DNA from: Leptodactylus fallax
Taxonomy: Eukaryota; Chordata; Amphibia; Anura; Leptodactylidae
Assembly (NCBI GenBank): GCA_947044405.1
Contig: CAMRHE010000157.1
Span: 1,324,501-1,388,500 of the forward strand
Direction: 5' to 3'
Length of the DNA stretch: 64,000 nucleotides
Below are positions 10,753 through 23,096 of the stretch, piece after piece. Position 1 is the stretch's first letter, and every line of letters starts with the position of its first letter. The translations under genes were made by a program, and so were the position numbers. The notes beneath the pieces are model-generated. The model was not told where the DNA came from. It made no database searches and saw only the letters and a list, made by a program, of their open reading frames with translations.

Positions 10753-11452
10753 CCTCTAGCATGGTCCGGGTGTTGTCAGAGGTGGGTCTCTATCGTATTG
10801 CGGACATGGTTGACCCTTGTACATTGGAGCTCAGGTCCTTTGCTTTTCTTACCTCTATCCTTGGCCTCCCGTCAACGGAGTGGCTTCACTATCACCAGGT
10901 TGTTCATCTAGTCCGTTCATTATTTGGCTCACTCACGGACTCCCACCCCTCCCCATTTGAGAAACTTTGCCGAGCTGGCGTATCTACAAGGGGTTTTATC
11001 TCATATGTATACCAACTCCTCTCTGCCCCGGGGGATAGCACACCGGTGGTTCATCGATACATGACTAAATGGGAGGAGGTTCTGGGTCATACGATTACTC
11101 TAGGTCAATGGCAGGTGATTTGGTCCCAAGTGGTGACGTCCTCTATGTGCATAACTCATAGGGAGACCCAATACAAACTACTTATGCACTGGTACCATAG
11201 CCCCGCTCTCCTCCACTCCCTCAACCCTACTATACCACCGGTGTGCTGGCGGTGCCTTTCAGGTCATGGTTCTTTGTATCATACCGTGTTTCCCCGAAAA
11301 TAAGACACCCCCCGAAAGTAAAGCATAGGAGAGGTTTCAGAGAATTGACCAATATAAGGCATCCCCCGAAAGTAAGATGTATGTTCCCGAACAGAACATA
11401 CGGTATATACGGTATGTGAGGCCGCGGGCCGAACCTCACAATCTCTACTATC

Positions 11453-11791
11453 ATTATACTCCGGGGTCTTTGAAAAGACCCCGGAGTATAATAATCGGAG
11501 GCCCAGGGGAGGCGAGGGAACATAAAAAACAATGTACTTACCTCTCCTGCGCTTCTCCAGGCTTCGGGCCTGTTTGGTGACGTCGCAGAAGTCAGCGGAC
11601 GTCATTTTGCATCGCGACGTCGGGCCCGCGTCACGTGACGCCGGCCTGGTCCAACATTGAAGAAGGCTGAAATAGCCTGGAGTGGACCGGAGCGAGGAAC
11701 AGGTAAGCAACGTTGTTTTTTTTATGTTTCTATCCTCCCCTGGGTCTCCGATCATTATACTCTGGGGTCTGAAAAGACCCCAGAGTATAAT
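11453..11791. promoter_or_regulatory. Divergent promoter-like module with two hairpins, copy 2
   Basis: Hairpins 11453-11492 and 11754-11791; outward donor-like sites at 11536-11543 (minus, AGGTAAGT) and 11701-11707 (plus); CpG/GACGTC/CACGTG core about 11579-11646. Copy of the module at 157-496. Confidence 0.45.
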
Positions 11792-11802
11792 AATTGTTCA
11801 TG

Positions 11803-12452
11803 GGTGGTCCACAATGGGACATATAATAGTGTGTGCAGGGGTCACTATGGGGCAAAATACTCAGTGCAGGGGCCACTATGGGGAATAATACTGTGTGCAG
11901 GGGCCACTATGGGATATAATACTGTGTGCAGGGGCCACTATGGGATATAATACTGTGTGCAGGGGCCACTATGGGATATAATACTGTGTGCAGGGGCCAC
12001 TATGGGACATGATACTGTGTGCAGGGGCCACTATGGGACATGATACTGTGTGCAGGGGCCACTATGGGACATGATACTGTGTGCAGGGGCCACAATGAGA
12101 CATATAATAGTGTGTGCAGGGGCCACTATGGGGCAAAATACTCAGTACAGGGGCCACTATGCGGAATAATAGTGTGTGCAGGGGCCACTATGGGGAATGA
12201 TACTGTGTGCAGGGGCCACTATGGGGAATGATACTGTGTGCAGGGGCCACGATACTGTGTGCAGGGGCCACAAAGGGGCATGATACTGTGTGCAGGGGCC
12301 ACTATGGGGCATGATACTGTGTGCAGGGGCCACTATGGGGCATGATACTGTGTGCAGGGGCCACTATGGGACATGATACTGTGTGCAGGGGCCACTATGG
12401 GACATGATACTGTGTGCAGGGGCCACTATGGGACATGATACTGTGTGCAGGG
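11803..12452. repeat. 31-bp minisatellite, copy 2
   Basis: Unit order and variants match the array at 509-1157, including the shortened unit near 12250. The array was therefore duplicated as a block with the 11.3 kb unit rather than expanding independently. Confidence 0.95.
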
Positions 12453-13180
12453 AAATTAATGGTTTGGATTGTTATGATGATGTCCTAGAAGATGATGACA
12501 TAACTGTCATTGAATAAATTTTACTTTCTATTCGTACCGTAAATATTGGTAAATGTACAATACTGTTAATTGTTGTACATGGAAATAATGGTTCGGTAGT
12601 AGTAAGAAATTCTTGATAGGATTCACAGTTTGTCTGGTTATGCTGGATTGTGATGACAACTACTGTACAGTACCGTATATAATAAATGTTCATTTTTTTT
12701 GTTCAGCAATAAATGTGAATTCTTCTTCATTGAAAAAGAAATAAGACATCCCCTGAAAATAAGACACAGCACATCTTTGGGAGCAAAAATTAATATAAGA
12801 CGCTGTCTTATTTTCGGGAAACAGGGTATATTTTGGATTGCCCACTCATATTGGGTTTTTGGAGAGAGGTCAGGGCAGTGACAGAGGCTCTCTTTCTCCA
12901 GAGGGTCCCGTTAGACCCGCTGATTTACCTCCTTGGCCTCCCTCCTAAACACTTTAGCAGGGCACCGTCCTGCCTTTTCCTTCATCTCTGTGTGGCTGCG
13001 AAGACTCTTATAGCGCGTAATTGGAGGTCGGTGTCCCCGCCTTCAGGGCCGGATTTACTTGGCAGAATGAAGGATATTCGCACCCTTGAACACCTGACGG
13101 CGAGCATTAATAACACTGTGGAGGCGTTCCAGTCTATCTGGTCGCAATGGGATACATATTGCACTCTTCGGGGTCTCTAG

Positions 13181-13468
13181 GTTGCTGACAGGTTATCTAG
13201 TCGTCTCCCTTTTGGTATTATTCCCTCTTGTTTTTCCCTACTTGTCTGTCTCCTCCCTGTTTTCTCCTCTTTTTGCTTTTTTTTTTTTCTCTTTTCTCCT
13301 TGTTGCTTTTTATTGTATTTGCCCGATTATTGCTCCTTGTTAACTGATGGGGAGAGGGATAGCAATTATGTCTCTCTTGTTTATCTTTCGACTGAAGTCT
13401 TGCTACCTCCTGTCCTTTTATCAAAATGTTAATAAAAATTACAGTTTATAAAAAAAAAAAAAAAAAAA
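13181..13468 (+). repeat. L1 3' UTR and poly(A) tail, copy 2
   Basis: Pyrimidine-rich sequence, gttaataaaaatt polyadenylation-like signal and A-run ending at the duplication 13469-13483. T-tract and A-tail lengths differ slightly from copies 1 and 3. Confidence 0.85.
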
Positions 13469-14524
13469 AGAGTCTCTCCATCCAGTGTCCTGGATTCTGC
13501 CACCTTGCCTAATTAAATGAGATATGGTGACTTCATACAGTATGTAGTGTCTGCTATGCAACAGGAAACCACACAAACATGCAGTTTGGCCGCAAATCAG
13601 TGTGTTCTTCAAAGTAATTGTTAATGTCTACTGTTTACCTGATAAACTATGTGGTCGGTCATTTAAAAAGTGCAACGATATGCTGTAGAACACTGCAAGG
13701 TTTTCAGCTGCACCTCAGTCACTACATATCAACTTACTCTAATACCATGAAGCCATAATGTTAAAATCACTGTCAAAAGATATGCAGTATTTTTCAGGTA
13801 AATTGAAAAACATTGATTATATTGTGACATTGGCACCTGTCGCGGAATGGGACATATTAGGCAGCACGTAATCAGTTACTACATGAAATGATGTACTCAA
13901 AGCAAAAAAAAAGAAAAAAAATCCAGCATAAGGACCAAATTGTAATGGCTGGATGACTGGCTTAGATCATCATTACCACAAAAAGCCTAAAACTGACGAT
14001 TAGGTTATGGATTCTCAAGGCTCGATGATGGCTAGCTTATCTGGTCCCACAAAAGAGCAACTGTATCAGAAACTGCTGAAAAAAAATTAAGCTGGTTATG
14101 ACAGAAAGGTGCAAAACCTTACAGTGCATTGTAGATTGCTGTATATGGTCTGTGCAGCTGCAGCATGGTCAATACTACATTTCATGCAGTAAGCCTAATC
14201 AGCAAAAAACAACAGTACGTACTGACAGGGCCGCTTTAACCATAGGGCCAACAATGCACTTACACCGAGCCCTATGGTAGCAGGAGTCCCATTGGGACAG
14301 CGGGACAGTCCTGCATATGCTGTCCCACCATTCTGGGCTGCCCCAGTTGCATTCAATGATGAAGCAGGAAGCCATTCGCTCCCTGCTTCACCATTCTTCC
14401 CCATCTCTTCCCCGGGAGCTGCAGGTGCGATGTGATGACATCATTTACATCGTGTCTGCAGCTCCCTGAAGACTCTGACCCGAGACAGAATAGGAGAGGG
14501 ACAGTAAACTGTGGGGGGCAACTA

Positions 14525-14797
14525 CAGGGCTAGGAAGATGACCTTGGATTCACTTTAAAGATGATAATCTCCACTTTAAAATGATACCAAGATCATCATG
14601 ATAGCCCTTACAGATCGAGAGTGATTCGCTGGTGAAAATGATGTTCGGCATTGAGATCCCAATGCAGATCTCAATTCCCAACAACATTTTTAACAGTGAA
14701 TTGCTCTGAATCTGTAAGGACTATCATGATGATCTTGGTATCATCTCATCTGAGATTTTCATATTGAAAATTAATCCAAGGTCATCTTCATAACCCT
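14525..14797. repeat. Fold-back repeat in A2
   Basis: Copy of 3230-3501 with the same inverted arms. Confidence 0.75.
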
Positions 14798-16740
14798 AAC
14801 GGATCCTGAGATATGGGACTCTAAAGTGTTCCCCCCCACCTCAGGCAGCATCTTAGAGCTGCATGAAGGAGGAAGGAGGGGAAGGAGCAGAGCTTCAGAC
14901 TGCAGAGACACATTGTCTGTGCATAACCTGTATGTGACCCGAGGGGGAGGGGTAGCATGGACTTCTGTCCATGTTATCACCTTTCCTATCAATCACAGAG
15001 CATACTAAACTTTTGCTCTCTGATTGTCACATAGAGGGATAATGTAATACCCCTCTGAGCCTAGGCAGAGGGGTATTCTTCTGTGATACCCCTCTGAACA
15101 TAACCAGGAAGTTTACTTGCGCTGTGACCCAGACGTTTACCATAGTCCAGATCGCAGCGCCAAAAGAGTTGCACCAAACACTTCCACAACACATACACAA
15201 AGTCATCAATAAAGTTTACATTTCTTCGTTGTCCCTGTCCTGTCCAGGCCTGATCCTTATAGAGTAAAATACTCCGAACGCCTTTCTAGCAATATCCATT
15301 ATATGCTAAAATAACAGCAATAACGATTACTAGAGATGAACATATAAAACATTTCTGACAGGCGGAAAAGTTCTATTAGTTAGATAACACATTTTCACCC
15401 ATTGAATATCACCATATAAAATCCCAGTTTTTGTCAGCTTTCGGATGGGTGTAATAGCGGGTGCTGATGGGGGGCTCTCTTATGAAACCTTTGCATTGGG
15501 CCCACAATGTGTAAAAATGGCCCTGCGTACTGATACATTTCCTGCAGTAAGCTTGGGGTGCAAAATAAACAGTAATAGAACCTGTTCTAAGTTTTGCCCT
15601 GGGCTCACAGCCCCCTACACGGAACCGTGATAATACACAGTCATGTGTATGGGGTCATAGAAAATAATGGGTCGGTGTACTAGCAGTTCAAAACATGGCT
15701 AGCACACTAACAAATCCCAAATTTGTGTGCATGAAGCCAAATGCTAAGTTAACATTTCCTTTTTTACAGTCCACTTCTCTCATCTTACATAGGATGAAAG
15801 CAATATACTTAAACCATGCAGCACTGTGTGGTAAAAATGATCTGTATTCTGTGGGTCAGTACGATCACGGCTATACCATATTTATATAGTATTTGTAATG
15901 TTTTGATACCTTTCAAAAAATGAAAAACTTTGCAAAATAGAAAAAAATGTTTCTGTCGCCATGTTCTGACACTTGTAACTTTTTCAAATTTACAAGTATG
16001 GAGCTGGATATGGCGTCTTTTTATGCAGGACAAAATTACGTTTTTAGTGATACAATTTGGGTGAAGGTCTGATCGTTTGATCACTTTTTATTCAATTTTT
16101 TTTTAGGAGGTTTACGCCGTTCACCGTATGGGATAAATATTTTAATAGTTCAGGCATTGTTGTGCAAGGGGACACCTAAAGTGTTTATGTGATTTAGGGA
16201 AAGGGGGGTGATTTCAATGTTTGTGTTTTTTTAATACTTTTAGAAACTCTTTATTTTCTTCTTTTACTTTTATGTTCAGACCCCCTAGGAACCTTGAACC
16301 CTAGGGGTTGTGTGAATCTAGCCTTATCGGACACATACTTTTTTCAACAAAAACTAATTTATTTATAATAATTAAAATTATAAGGTAAATTATTTAATTA
16401 GGCCAAAACCCCTGACTTAGGAAGAGTCATTCACCAGCACTCAAGAGAGGAAAAACCCCTGTGGAGGAAACCTCTGGGGAACCATGGCTGATGGACTGTC
16501 CTTCTCTCTGGGCATTAAGAGGCTGTAGAAAACAAACAGTAACTGTTATTGCAGGCAATGTTGCCTTTGCTGAGATTATTGAGCAGAAACTCAATACTTA
16601 AGACCCTTTTACAGGGCCCTGTAATCAGGACAATGAGTATTCATATCAGCACTCATTCCTTATTACTGGCCTGTGTAAACAGGGCACCAACCAGCAGATA
16701 AAAGAGTAAAATCTTGTTTGTTGGCTGATCGGATTTAAGT

Positions 16741-18083
16741 TAATGACTGTCCAAAACAACCTTCCTAAGAGTATGTAGTGACTATCCAAGACAGCCTGCA
16801 CTAAGGTCAATGTAGTGACTGTCCAAGACATCTTTTACAAGTGTCTATGTATTGACTGTTCAAGACAACCTTCCCAAGTCTATATAATAATAATAATACA
16901 TTTTATTTATATAGCGCCAACATATTCCGCAGGACTGTACAATTTGTAGGGTTCAAGTACTGACAAAAAAGATACATTACAAAGATACAAAGAAATATTC
17001 AATTCACACACTGGGACTGAGTGACTGTCCAAGACAGCCTTCTCTAATGTGTATGTAGTAACTGTTCAAAACAACCTTCACCAAGGTCTGTGTAGCGACT
17101 GTACAAGACACAAAATATCTTCACAAATATCTATGCAATGGCTGTACAAGACAGTCTTCACCAAGATTAATTTAGTGATTGTCCAAGACAGCCTTCCTTA
17201 GTCTATGTAGTGACTGTCTAGGACATCCTTCATAAGTCTATGCAGTGACTGTTCAAGACAGCCTAGTGACTGCCCAAGACAGCCTTCACAAAGTGACTGT
17301 TAAAGACAGCTTGTGCAGTGACTGTCCAAAACATCTGTATAGTGACTTTCTAAGACAGCCTTACCAAGTCTATGTAGTGACTGTCCAAAAAAGCCTTCAC
17401 CATTTTCAATGTAGTGACTGTCCAAAACAAGCCATTAAAAATATCTATTTAGTGACTGTCCAAGACAGCCTTCACAAATGTCTATGTATTGACTGTTTGA
17501 GACAGCCTCCCCAAGTCTCTTTAGTGACTGTCCAAGACAGCCTTCACAAATGTGTATGTAGTAACTGTCTAAAACAGCCTTCACCAGGGTCTGTGTTGTG
17601 ACTGTCTAAGATAGCCTTCACAATTATCTCTGTAATGACTGTCCAAAATAGCCTTCACCAAGGTCAATTATGGACTGTCCAGGACAGCCTTCATAAGTCT
17701 ATGTAGTGACTGTCCAAGACAGCCTTAACAAGTCTATGCAGTGACTGTCCAAAACAATTTTCACTATGTTCAATGTAGTGACTGTCCAAAACAGCTATCA
17801 AAAATGTCTATGTAGTGACTGTCCAAGACAGCCTTTCTAAATCTATGCAGCAATTGTTCAAGACAGCCTTCCCATGTCTATGTCCTAGTGACTGTCCAAG
17901 ACAGCCTTCACAAAGTCCTAGGTAGTGACTGTCCAAGACATCTATCAAAAATGTCTGCGTAGTGACTGTCCAAGAAAGCCATCAAAAATGTCAGTCTAGA
18001 GACTGTCCAGGACAGCCTTCACTAATGTTTGTATGTAATGACTGTTCAAGACATCCTTCACCAAGGACATCTTGTCTAGTGAG
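16741..18083. repeat. ~37-bp degenerate minisatellite in A2
   Basis: Same unit order as 5442-6785, with the dispersed repeat interrupting at about 16878-17026. Confidence 0.9.
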
Positions 18084-18333
18084 TCTTCTCCGGTTTCTTG
18101 CTTATGTTTGTGTCTTTTGTACCATATCGTACTCTCTGCATCCCATCCACGTGATTCTCTGAAAGACATAGTTACAGGATACATTTTTTTTTAGTCCATG
18201 TTATAACTTTATATGTTAATGTATGCGAGAGTGGTTATATAGTATAATATTGTTGTATATGCATCTACAATGCTGTGTACTGAATTAATTAATGGATGAA
18301 ATCGAGACTTCGACTATATATCCAAACGGCTAA

Positions 18334-18742
18334 GGGTGGGTTCACACTTGCGCCGGCGCTCTGTCTGCTGCGAATCTGACCTAAATGTCAGAAAACTGGA
18401 TAGGGAAAGGTTTGCAACGCTTTGCTTAAAAACCCATTCACTTGAATGGGATTTTAAAGCAATGCGTGGGTGTGCGCTTACCACCTCTGCGCCGCGAAAC
18501 CAGTTTTTTTTCGTCGGACACAAAGTCCTGCATGTCCGACTTTGATTCCGACGAAAAAAAACTGTCTTGGCGGCGCAGAGAGTGTAAGAGCACACCCGCG
18601 CATTGGTTTAAAAACCCATTCAAGTGAATGGGTTTTTAAGAAAATTGCCGCAAACCTTTCCCTATCCAGTGCCTATCCAGTTTTCCGACATTTAGGTCGG
18701 ATACGCGGCGGATGGAGTGCCGGAGCAAGTGTGAACCCACCC
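18334..18742. mobile_element. TAA-flanked fold-back MITE, A2
   Basis: Copy of 7036-7442, two bases longer through a T-run change. TAA at 18331-18333 and 18743-18745. Confidence 0.75.
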
Positions 18743-18870
18743 TAAGAGATCTAGAAAAGTCTTTTTTGTAAATAAAACATAATCTTTAATAGTGATAAAA
18801 AATAAAATAAATATAGTATATAAACAAACACACTCCTACTCTAAATAAATAGTATTGACTGTATATTTTA

Positions 18871-19481
18871 CAGTGGGGAAAAAAAAGTATTTAGTCAGCC
18901 ACCAATTGTGCAAGTTTTCCCCCTTAAAAAGATGTGGCCGGCCTGTAATTGTCATCATAGGTAGACCTCAACTATGAGAGACAAAATGAGAAAACATATC
19001 TGGAAAATCACATTGTCTGATTTTTTAAGAATTTATTTGCAAATTTTGGTGGAAAATAAGTATTTGGTCAATAACAAAAGTTCATCTCAATACTTTGTTA
19101 TATATGCTTTGTTGGCAATGACAGAGGTCAAACGTTTTCTGTAAGTCTTCACAAGGCTGGCACACACTGTTGCTGGTATGTTGGCCCATTCCTCCATGAT
19201 CTCCTCTAGAGCAGTGATGTTTTGGGGCTATCGCTGGGCAACACGGACTTTCAACTCCCTCCAAAGGTTTTCTATGGGGTTGAGATCTGGAGACTGGCTA
19301 GGCCACTCCAGGATTTTGAAATGCTTCTTACGAAGCCACTCCTTCATTGCCCTGGCGGTGTGCTTGGGATCATTGTCATGCTGAAAGACCCAGCCACGTT
19401 TCATCTTCAATGCCTTTGCTGATGGAAGGAGGTTTGCACTCAAAATCTCACTATACATGGCCCCATTCATTCTTTCATGTA
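18871..19481 (-). mobile_element. Truncated Tc1 with transposase fragment, A2
   Basis: Copy of 7571-8181. The transposase C-terminal fragment (19228-19470 on the minus strand) has the same in-frame stop at 19228-19230, so the decay predates the block duplication. Confidence 0.87.
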
Positions 19482-19945
19482 GCAGAAAGGGGAGGAAAAT
19501 TATACCAAAGTAAATTATAGCTAAAGGCTAGAATGGTGAAAGGTTAAAACAGATATTTAAAGTTCCTTCCAGAATGTAAAAAAATGTATAAATATTCCTT
19601 TAAGGTACTAATTCCAAATTAAACTGAAGGGTTAAAAGTCATTCTTGCCTTCAATATTGCTGCAAGGCATGGATACACATGTATAGGCTGCATTGTTCCA
19701 CAACATACCATATGACGGCCATCAGTGTTAGCAGATTGCATGCTCCTACAGCAAAAAAATGTCAAAAAGTGAAAGTTGAACTCACTCATGACTATACAAA
19801 AAATGTAGTCATTTACAGGAGGTAATAATTTGTTAAATATAATCTATTATTGCTTTATATCCACCATGCTGGGATTACTGATGAAATCCAATGATTTATC
19901 CTAAGGGTACATCAGCAATTAAAACGTTCCGGAAAACCTCTCTAA

Positions 19946-20164
19946 GGCTGGGCCCCACGTTGCGGAAACACAGCTTTTTTTGTTGTTGCAGATTTTGTTG
20001 CGTTTTTATGAGCCAAAGCCAGGAATGGATTGAACAAAAGGTAGAAGTAGAAGAACTTCCTAGATATTTCCCATTCCTTTTGTAGCCATTCTTGGCTTTG
20101 GCTCAAAAAAGCGCAGCAAAATCTGCAACAAAAAGCTGTGTTTCCACAACGTGTGGCCTCAGCC
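19946..20164. mobile_element. MITE 'ggctgggccccacgttgcgg', A2
   Basis: Copy of 8646-8865, one base shorter in an A-run. TAA on both sides. Confidence 0.75.
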
Positions 20165-20173
20165 TAAGGCTAA

Positions 20174-20713
20174 GGCCCCACATTGCGGAAATGCAGAGTT
20201 TTTCCTGTTGCAGAAGTGCAGCAGAAAAAAACACTGTGTTTTACAGTACCAGCAGAGTGAATGAAATTCTGGCTAATCCAATCCATACATTGTGGAAAGA
20301 AAAGATGTGGTGGAAAAGCTGCGTTTTCAAAAACACACACATTTTTGAAAAAAACGTAGCGTGTCAATTTTACCTGCGGAAACGCCCACGTTTATCCTAT
20401 TGATTTAATAAAGGAAGAAAAAACGCAGAGAAAAACACAGCAAAAAACGCAATGAAAAACACTGCGGCGATAAACGTGATGCATTTCCTCTGCATTTTTT
20501 TTTCCACAGTATTTTTTAGCTGCTTTCCTCAGGAAATGCAGCTTTTTTGTTGCAGATTTTGCTGTGGTTTTTTGAGCCAAATCCAGGAATGGATTGAGCA
20601 GAAGGTAGAAATATATACCTTCCCAATCCATTTGTAGCCATTCTTGGCCTTGGCTCAAGAAACCGCAGGAAAATCTGTAACAAAGAAAAGCAGCGTTTCC
20701 ACAACGTGGGGCC
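20174..20713. mobile_element. Second, composite MITE, A2
   Basis: Copy of 8875-9414, ending just left of the L1 target-site duplication (20724-20738). Confidence 0.65.
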
Positions 20714-21205
20714 TTAGACTAATAGAGTCTCTCCATCCGGGGGGCGTGGCCTATGCGTGCATGGAGTAGGACGTGTGCTGCTCCTGCTCTGCTCCAGCGC
20801 TGCTTTCCGTGTACCCTGGCTCCCGTTAATATGCCCCTGCCTAGGAAGGCAAGGAAGAGGGGGGTCCCCAGCACCACCGGACCCGCTGACCGCCCGGTCT
20901 GAACCACCCTGGATAAATATATAGCGCGACCGGCCGGCGCGCTTACTCAGCCTGCCACACGGGCGCAGCCATCTTGGCTTTTCTCGCGGCTCTCTTACTC
21001 TCCGCAGCCGCCGACAGCAGTCACAACGGAGCCTCCTCCATCTGCTCCCTCGGGCGCCGGGCGCTCAGGGAAGAAGACTAAGGCCCCAGCGACCGGCTCC
21101 CCAGCCTCAGAACTGAACACCATGGAACTGGGGGGGGACCTGAAACGGGCCCCAGCACCCCCTCGGCCTCGCCTGATCCACCAGCTGTGAGTACAGGACA
21201 TTCAG

Positions 21206-22051
21206 GTGCTCCCCCTGGCAGGCTCTCTACAACCCCTCCTGCTCCAGATCCTGCCTCTCCCTTGGGCCCCCCCACAGCTGTCCCCTGCCCCTCCCCAGCT
21301 TCAGCACCTCACGCTGGCTCGTGGGGCTGAGGACTCAGACTCAGGTATCCCAGAGGCCCTGCTTCCTCTAGCTGCACAGGACGGCGACAGCATGCCTCCT
21401 ACCCCACCCCTGCTAGCATCTCAGGCCTCAGCTTTGGATTTCTCACAAGGTCCTCCACAGTGGCAGCCTTTCCTCTCTCAGATTCTCAATAAGCAAGATT
21501 TCAAATTGTTGATTGCTGAAGTGACTGAGACTTTCCGCTCTGAAATATCTGTTCTGCGTACTGACCTCCACTCTATTGCTACTAGGGTTGAAACCCTAGA
21601 GGAGGACCATGACACTACTAGGGTATATGTTGGGCAGCTTCATGACGCTACTTCTGCACAGGCTGCAACGCTGCGTGAGGTGCAGCGCCACTTGGAGGAC
21701 ATTGATAATAGAGGCAGGCGCAATAATATTAGGATTAAGGGCCTACCCAAGGCTACAAATGATGAGGATCTCCACGCTACGCTTGAGGTAATATTTAACA
21801 ACGTCCTTCAGGAACCTCCGGCTCACAAGATTAAGCTGGACAGAGCGCACCGTGCCCTCCGACCTAAGAACCTCTCCTCTACCCCACGAGATGTGACCTG
21901 CTGTGTCCATGACTTCACTACCAAGGAGGCTATCATGGCAAGGGCCCATTCCATGACGGATATAGACTTTGGAGGCGTCAAAATACAGCTTTTTCAAGAC
22001 CTCTCTATCCTTACACTATTCTGTACAACCCCCTGCTTCCGGAAGGCATGA
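21206..22051 (+). pseudogene. L1 ORF1 remnant, longest open copy (copy 3)
   Basis: 281 codons. Residues 1-90 are Pro/Leu/Ala-rich, about 95-165 look like a coiled coil, about 170-185 carry RRNNIRIKGLPK (RRM-like RNA-binding domain of L1 ORF1), and the C-terminal domain runs to IQLFQDLS (about 262). Full L1 ORF1 proteins are usually longer. The frame opens at GTG straight after an in-frame stop, and the last residues (ILTLFCTTPCFRKA) read ORF2 DNA in the wrong frame, showing an internal deletion joining ORF1 to ORF2. CGA is retained where copy 2 has TGA. Confidence 0.78.
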
Positions 22052-22750
22052 CCTCTAGCATGGTCCGGGTGTTGTCAGAGGTGGGTCTCTATCGTATTGC
22101 GGACATGGTTGACCCTTGTACATTGGAGCTCAGGTCCTTTGCTTTTCTTACCTCTATCCTTGGCCTCCCGTCAACGGAGTGGCTTCACTATCACCAGGTT
22201 GTTCATCTAGTCCGTTCATTATTTGGCTCACTCACGGACTCCCACCCCTCCCCATTTGAGAAACTTTGCCGAGCTGGCGTATCTACAAGGGGTTTTATCT
22301 CATATGTATACCAACTCCTCTCTGCCCCGGGGGATAGCACACCGGTGGTTCATCGATACATGACTAAATGGGAGGAGGTTCTGGGTCATACGATTACTCT
22401 AGGTCAATGGCAGGTGATTTGGTCCCAAGTGGTGACGTCCTCTATGTGCATAACTCATAGGGAGACCCAATACAAACTACTTATGCACTGGTACCATAGC
22501 CCCGCTCTCCTCCACTCCCTCAACCCTACTATACCACCGGTGTGCTGGCGGTGCCTTTCAGGTCATGGTTCTTTGTATCATACCGTGTTTCCCCGAAAAT
22601 AAGACACCCCCGAAAGTAAAGCATAGGAGAGGTTTCAGAGAATTGACCAATATAAGGCATCCCCCGAAAGTAAGATGTATGTTCCCGAACAGAACATACG
22701 GTATATACGGTATGTGAGGCCGCGGGCCGAACCTCACAATCTCTACTATC

Positions 22751-23089
22751 ATTATACTCCGGGGTCTTTGAAAAGACCCCGGAGTATAATAATCGGAGGC
22801 CCAGGGGAGGCGAGGGAACATAAAAAACAATGTACTTACCTCTCCTGCGCTTCTCCAGGCTTCGGGCCTGTTTGGTGACGTCGCAGAAGTCAGCGGACGT
22901 CATTTTGCATCGCGACGTCGGGCCCGCGTCACGTGACGCCGGCCTGGTCCAACATTGAAGAAGGCTGAAATAGCCTGGAGTGGACCGGAGCGAGGAACAG
23001 GTAAGCAACGTTGTTTTTTTTATGTTTCTATCCTCCCCTGGGTCTCCGATCATTATACTCTGGGGTCTGAAAAGACCCCAGAGTATAAT
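22751..23089. promoter_or_regulatory. Divergent promoter-like module with two hairpins, copy 3
   Basis: Hairpins 22751-22790 and 23052-23089; donor-like sites 22834-22841 (minus) and 22999-23005 (plus). Confidence 0.45.
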
Positions 23090-23096
23090 AATTGTT

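Larger units (their letters stand above)
11284..12826. mobile_element. TIR element 'CCGTGTTTCCCCGAAAATAAG' nested in L1 (copy 2)
   Basis: Left end ccgtgtttccccgaaaataa and right end cttattttcgggaaacaggg are inverted repeats, each flanked by TA (11282-11283, 12827-12828). Internal copies of the end motif (gacatcccctgaaaataaga, about 12745) occur near the right end. No transposase frame; most of the interior is hairpin modules plus the minisatellite. A TA duplication would fit a Tc1/mariner-like element, but the superfamily is not established. Confidence 0.8.
10749..13180 (+). pseudogene. L1 ORF2 C-terminal remnant, split by nested element (copy 2)
   Basis: First half 10749-11283, second half from 12829 to a stop at 13178-13180. 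The halves join into an ORF2 C-terminal region with a zinc-knuckle-like motif, CWRCLSGHGSLYH before the insertion and DC after it. ORF2 sequence begins immediately after the ORF1 C-terminus, so about the first three quarters of ORF2 (endonuclease, reverse transcriptase) are deleted. Not functional. Confidence 0.8.
9440..13468 (+). mobile_element. L1-type LINE, internally deleted, with nested DNA element (copy 2)
   Basis: Flanked by a perfect 15-bp duplication AGAGTCTCTCCATCC (9425-9439 and 13469-13483), with a poly(A) tail at the right. Contents: GC-rich 5' region, ORF1 remnant, ORF2 C-terminal remnant split by the nested element (11284-12826), and 3' UTR. Endonuclease and reverse-transcriptase domains are absent, so it could move only with help from an active L1. 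Confidence 0.9.
13484..20723. repeat. Tandem block A, copy A2
   Basis: Near-identical to A1 by eye. Differences I can point to are mostly homopolymer lengths, for example eight T against six in the MITE near 18505, and single substitutions such as ctactctaaat against ctactgtaaat near 18840. Sub-elements are listed separately where they have clear ends; the rest is non-coding as in A1. Confidence 0.93.

Noticed and set aside
11230..11755. Minus-strand open frames of 100-158 codons at the left end of the nested DNA element
   Set aside because: They run across the L1/element boundary and the hairpin, are altered by one base in a C-run between copies, and match no transposase.
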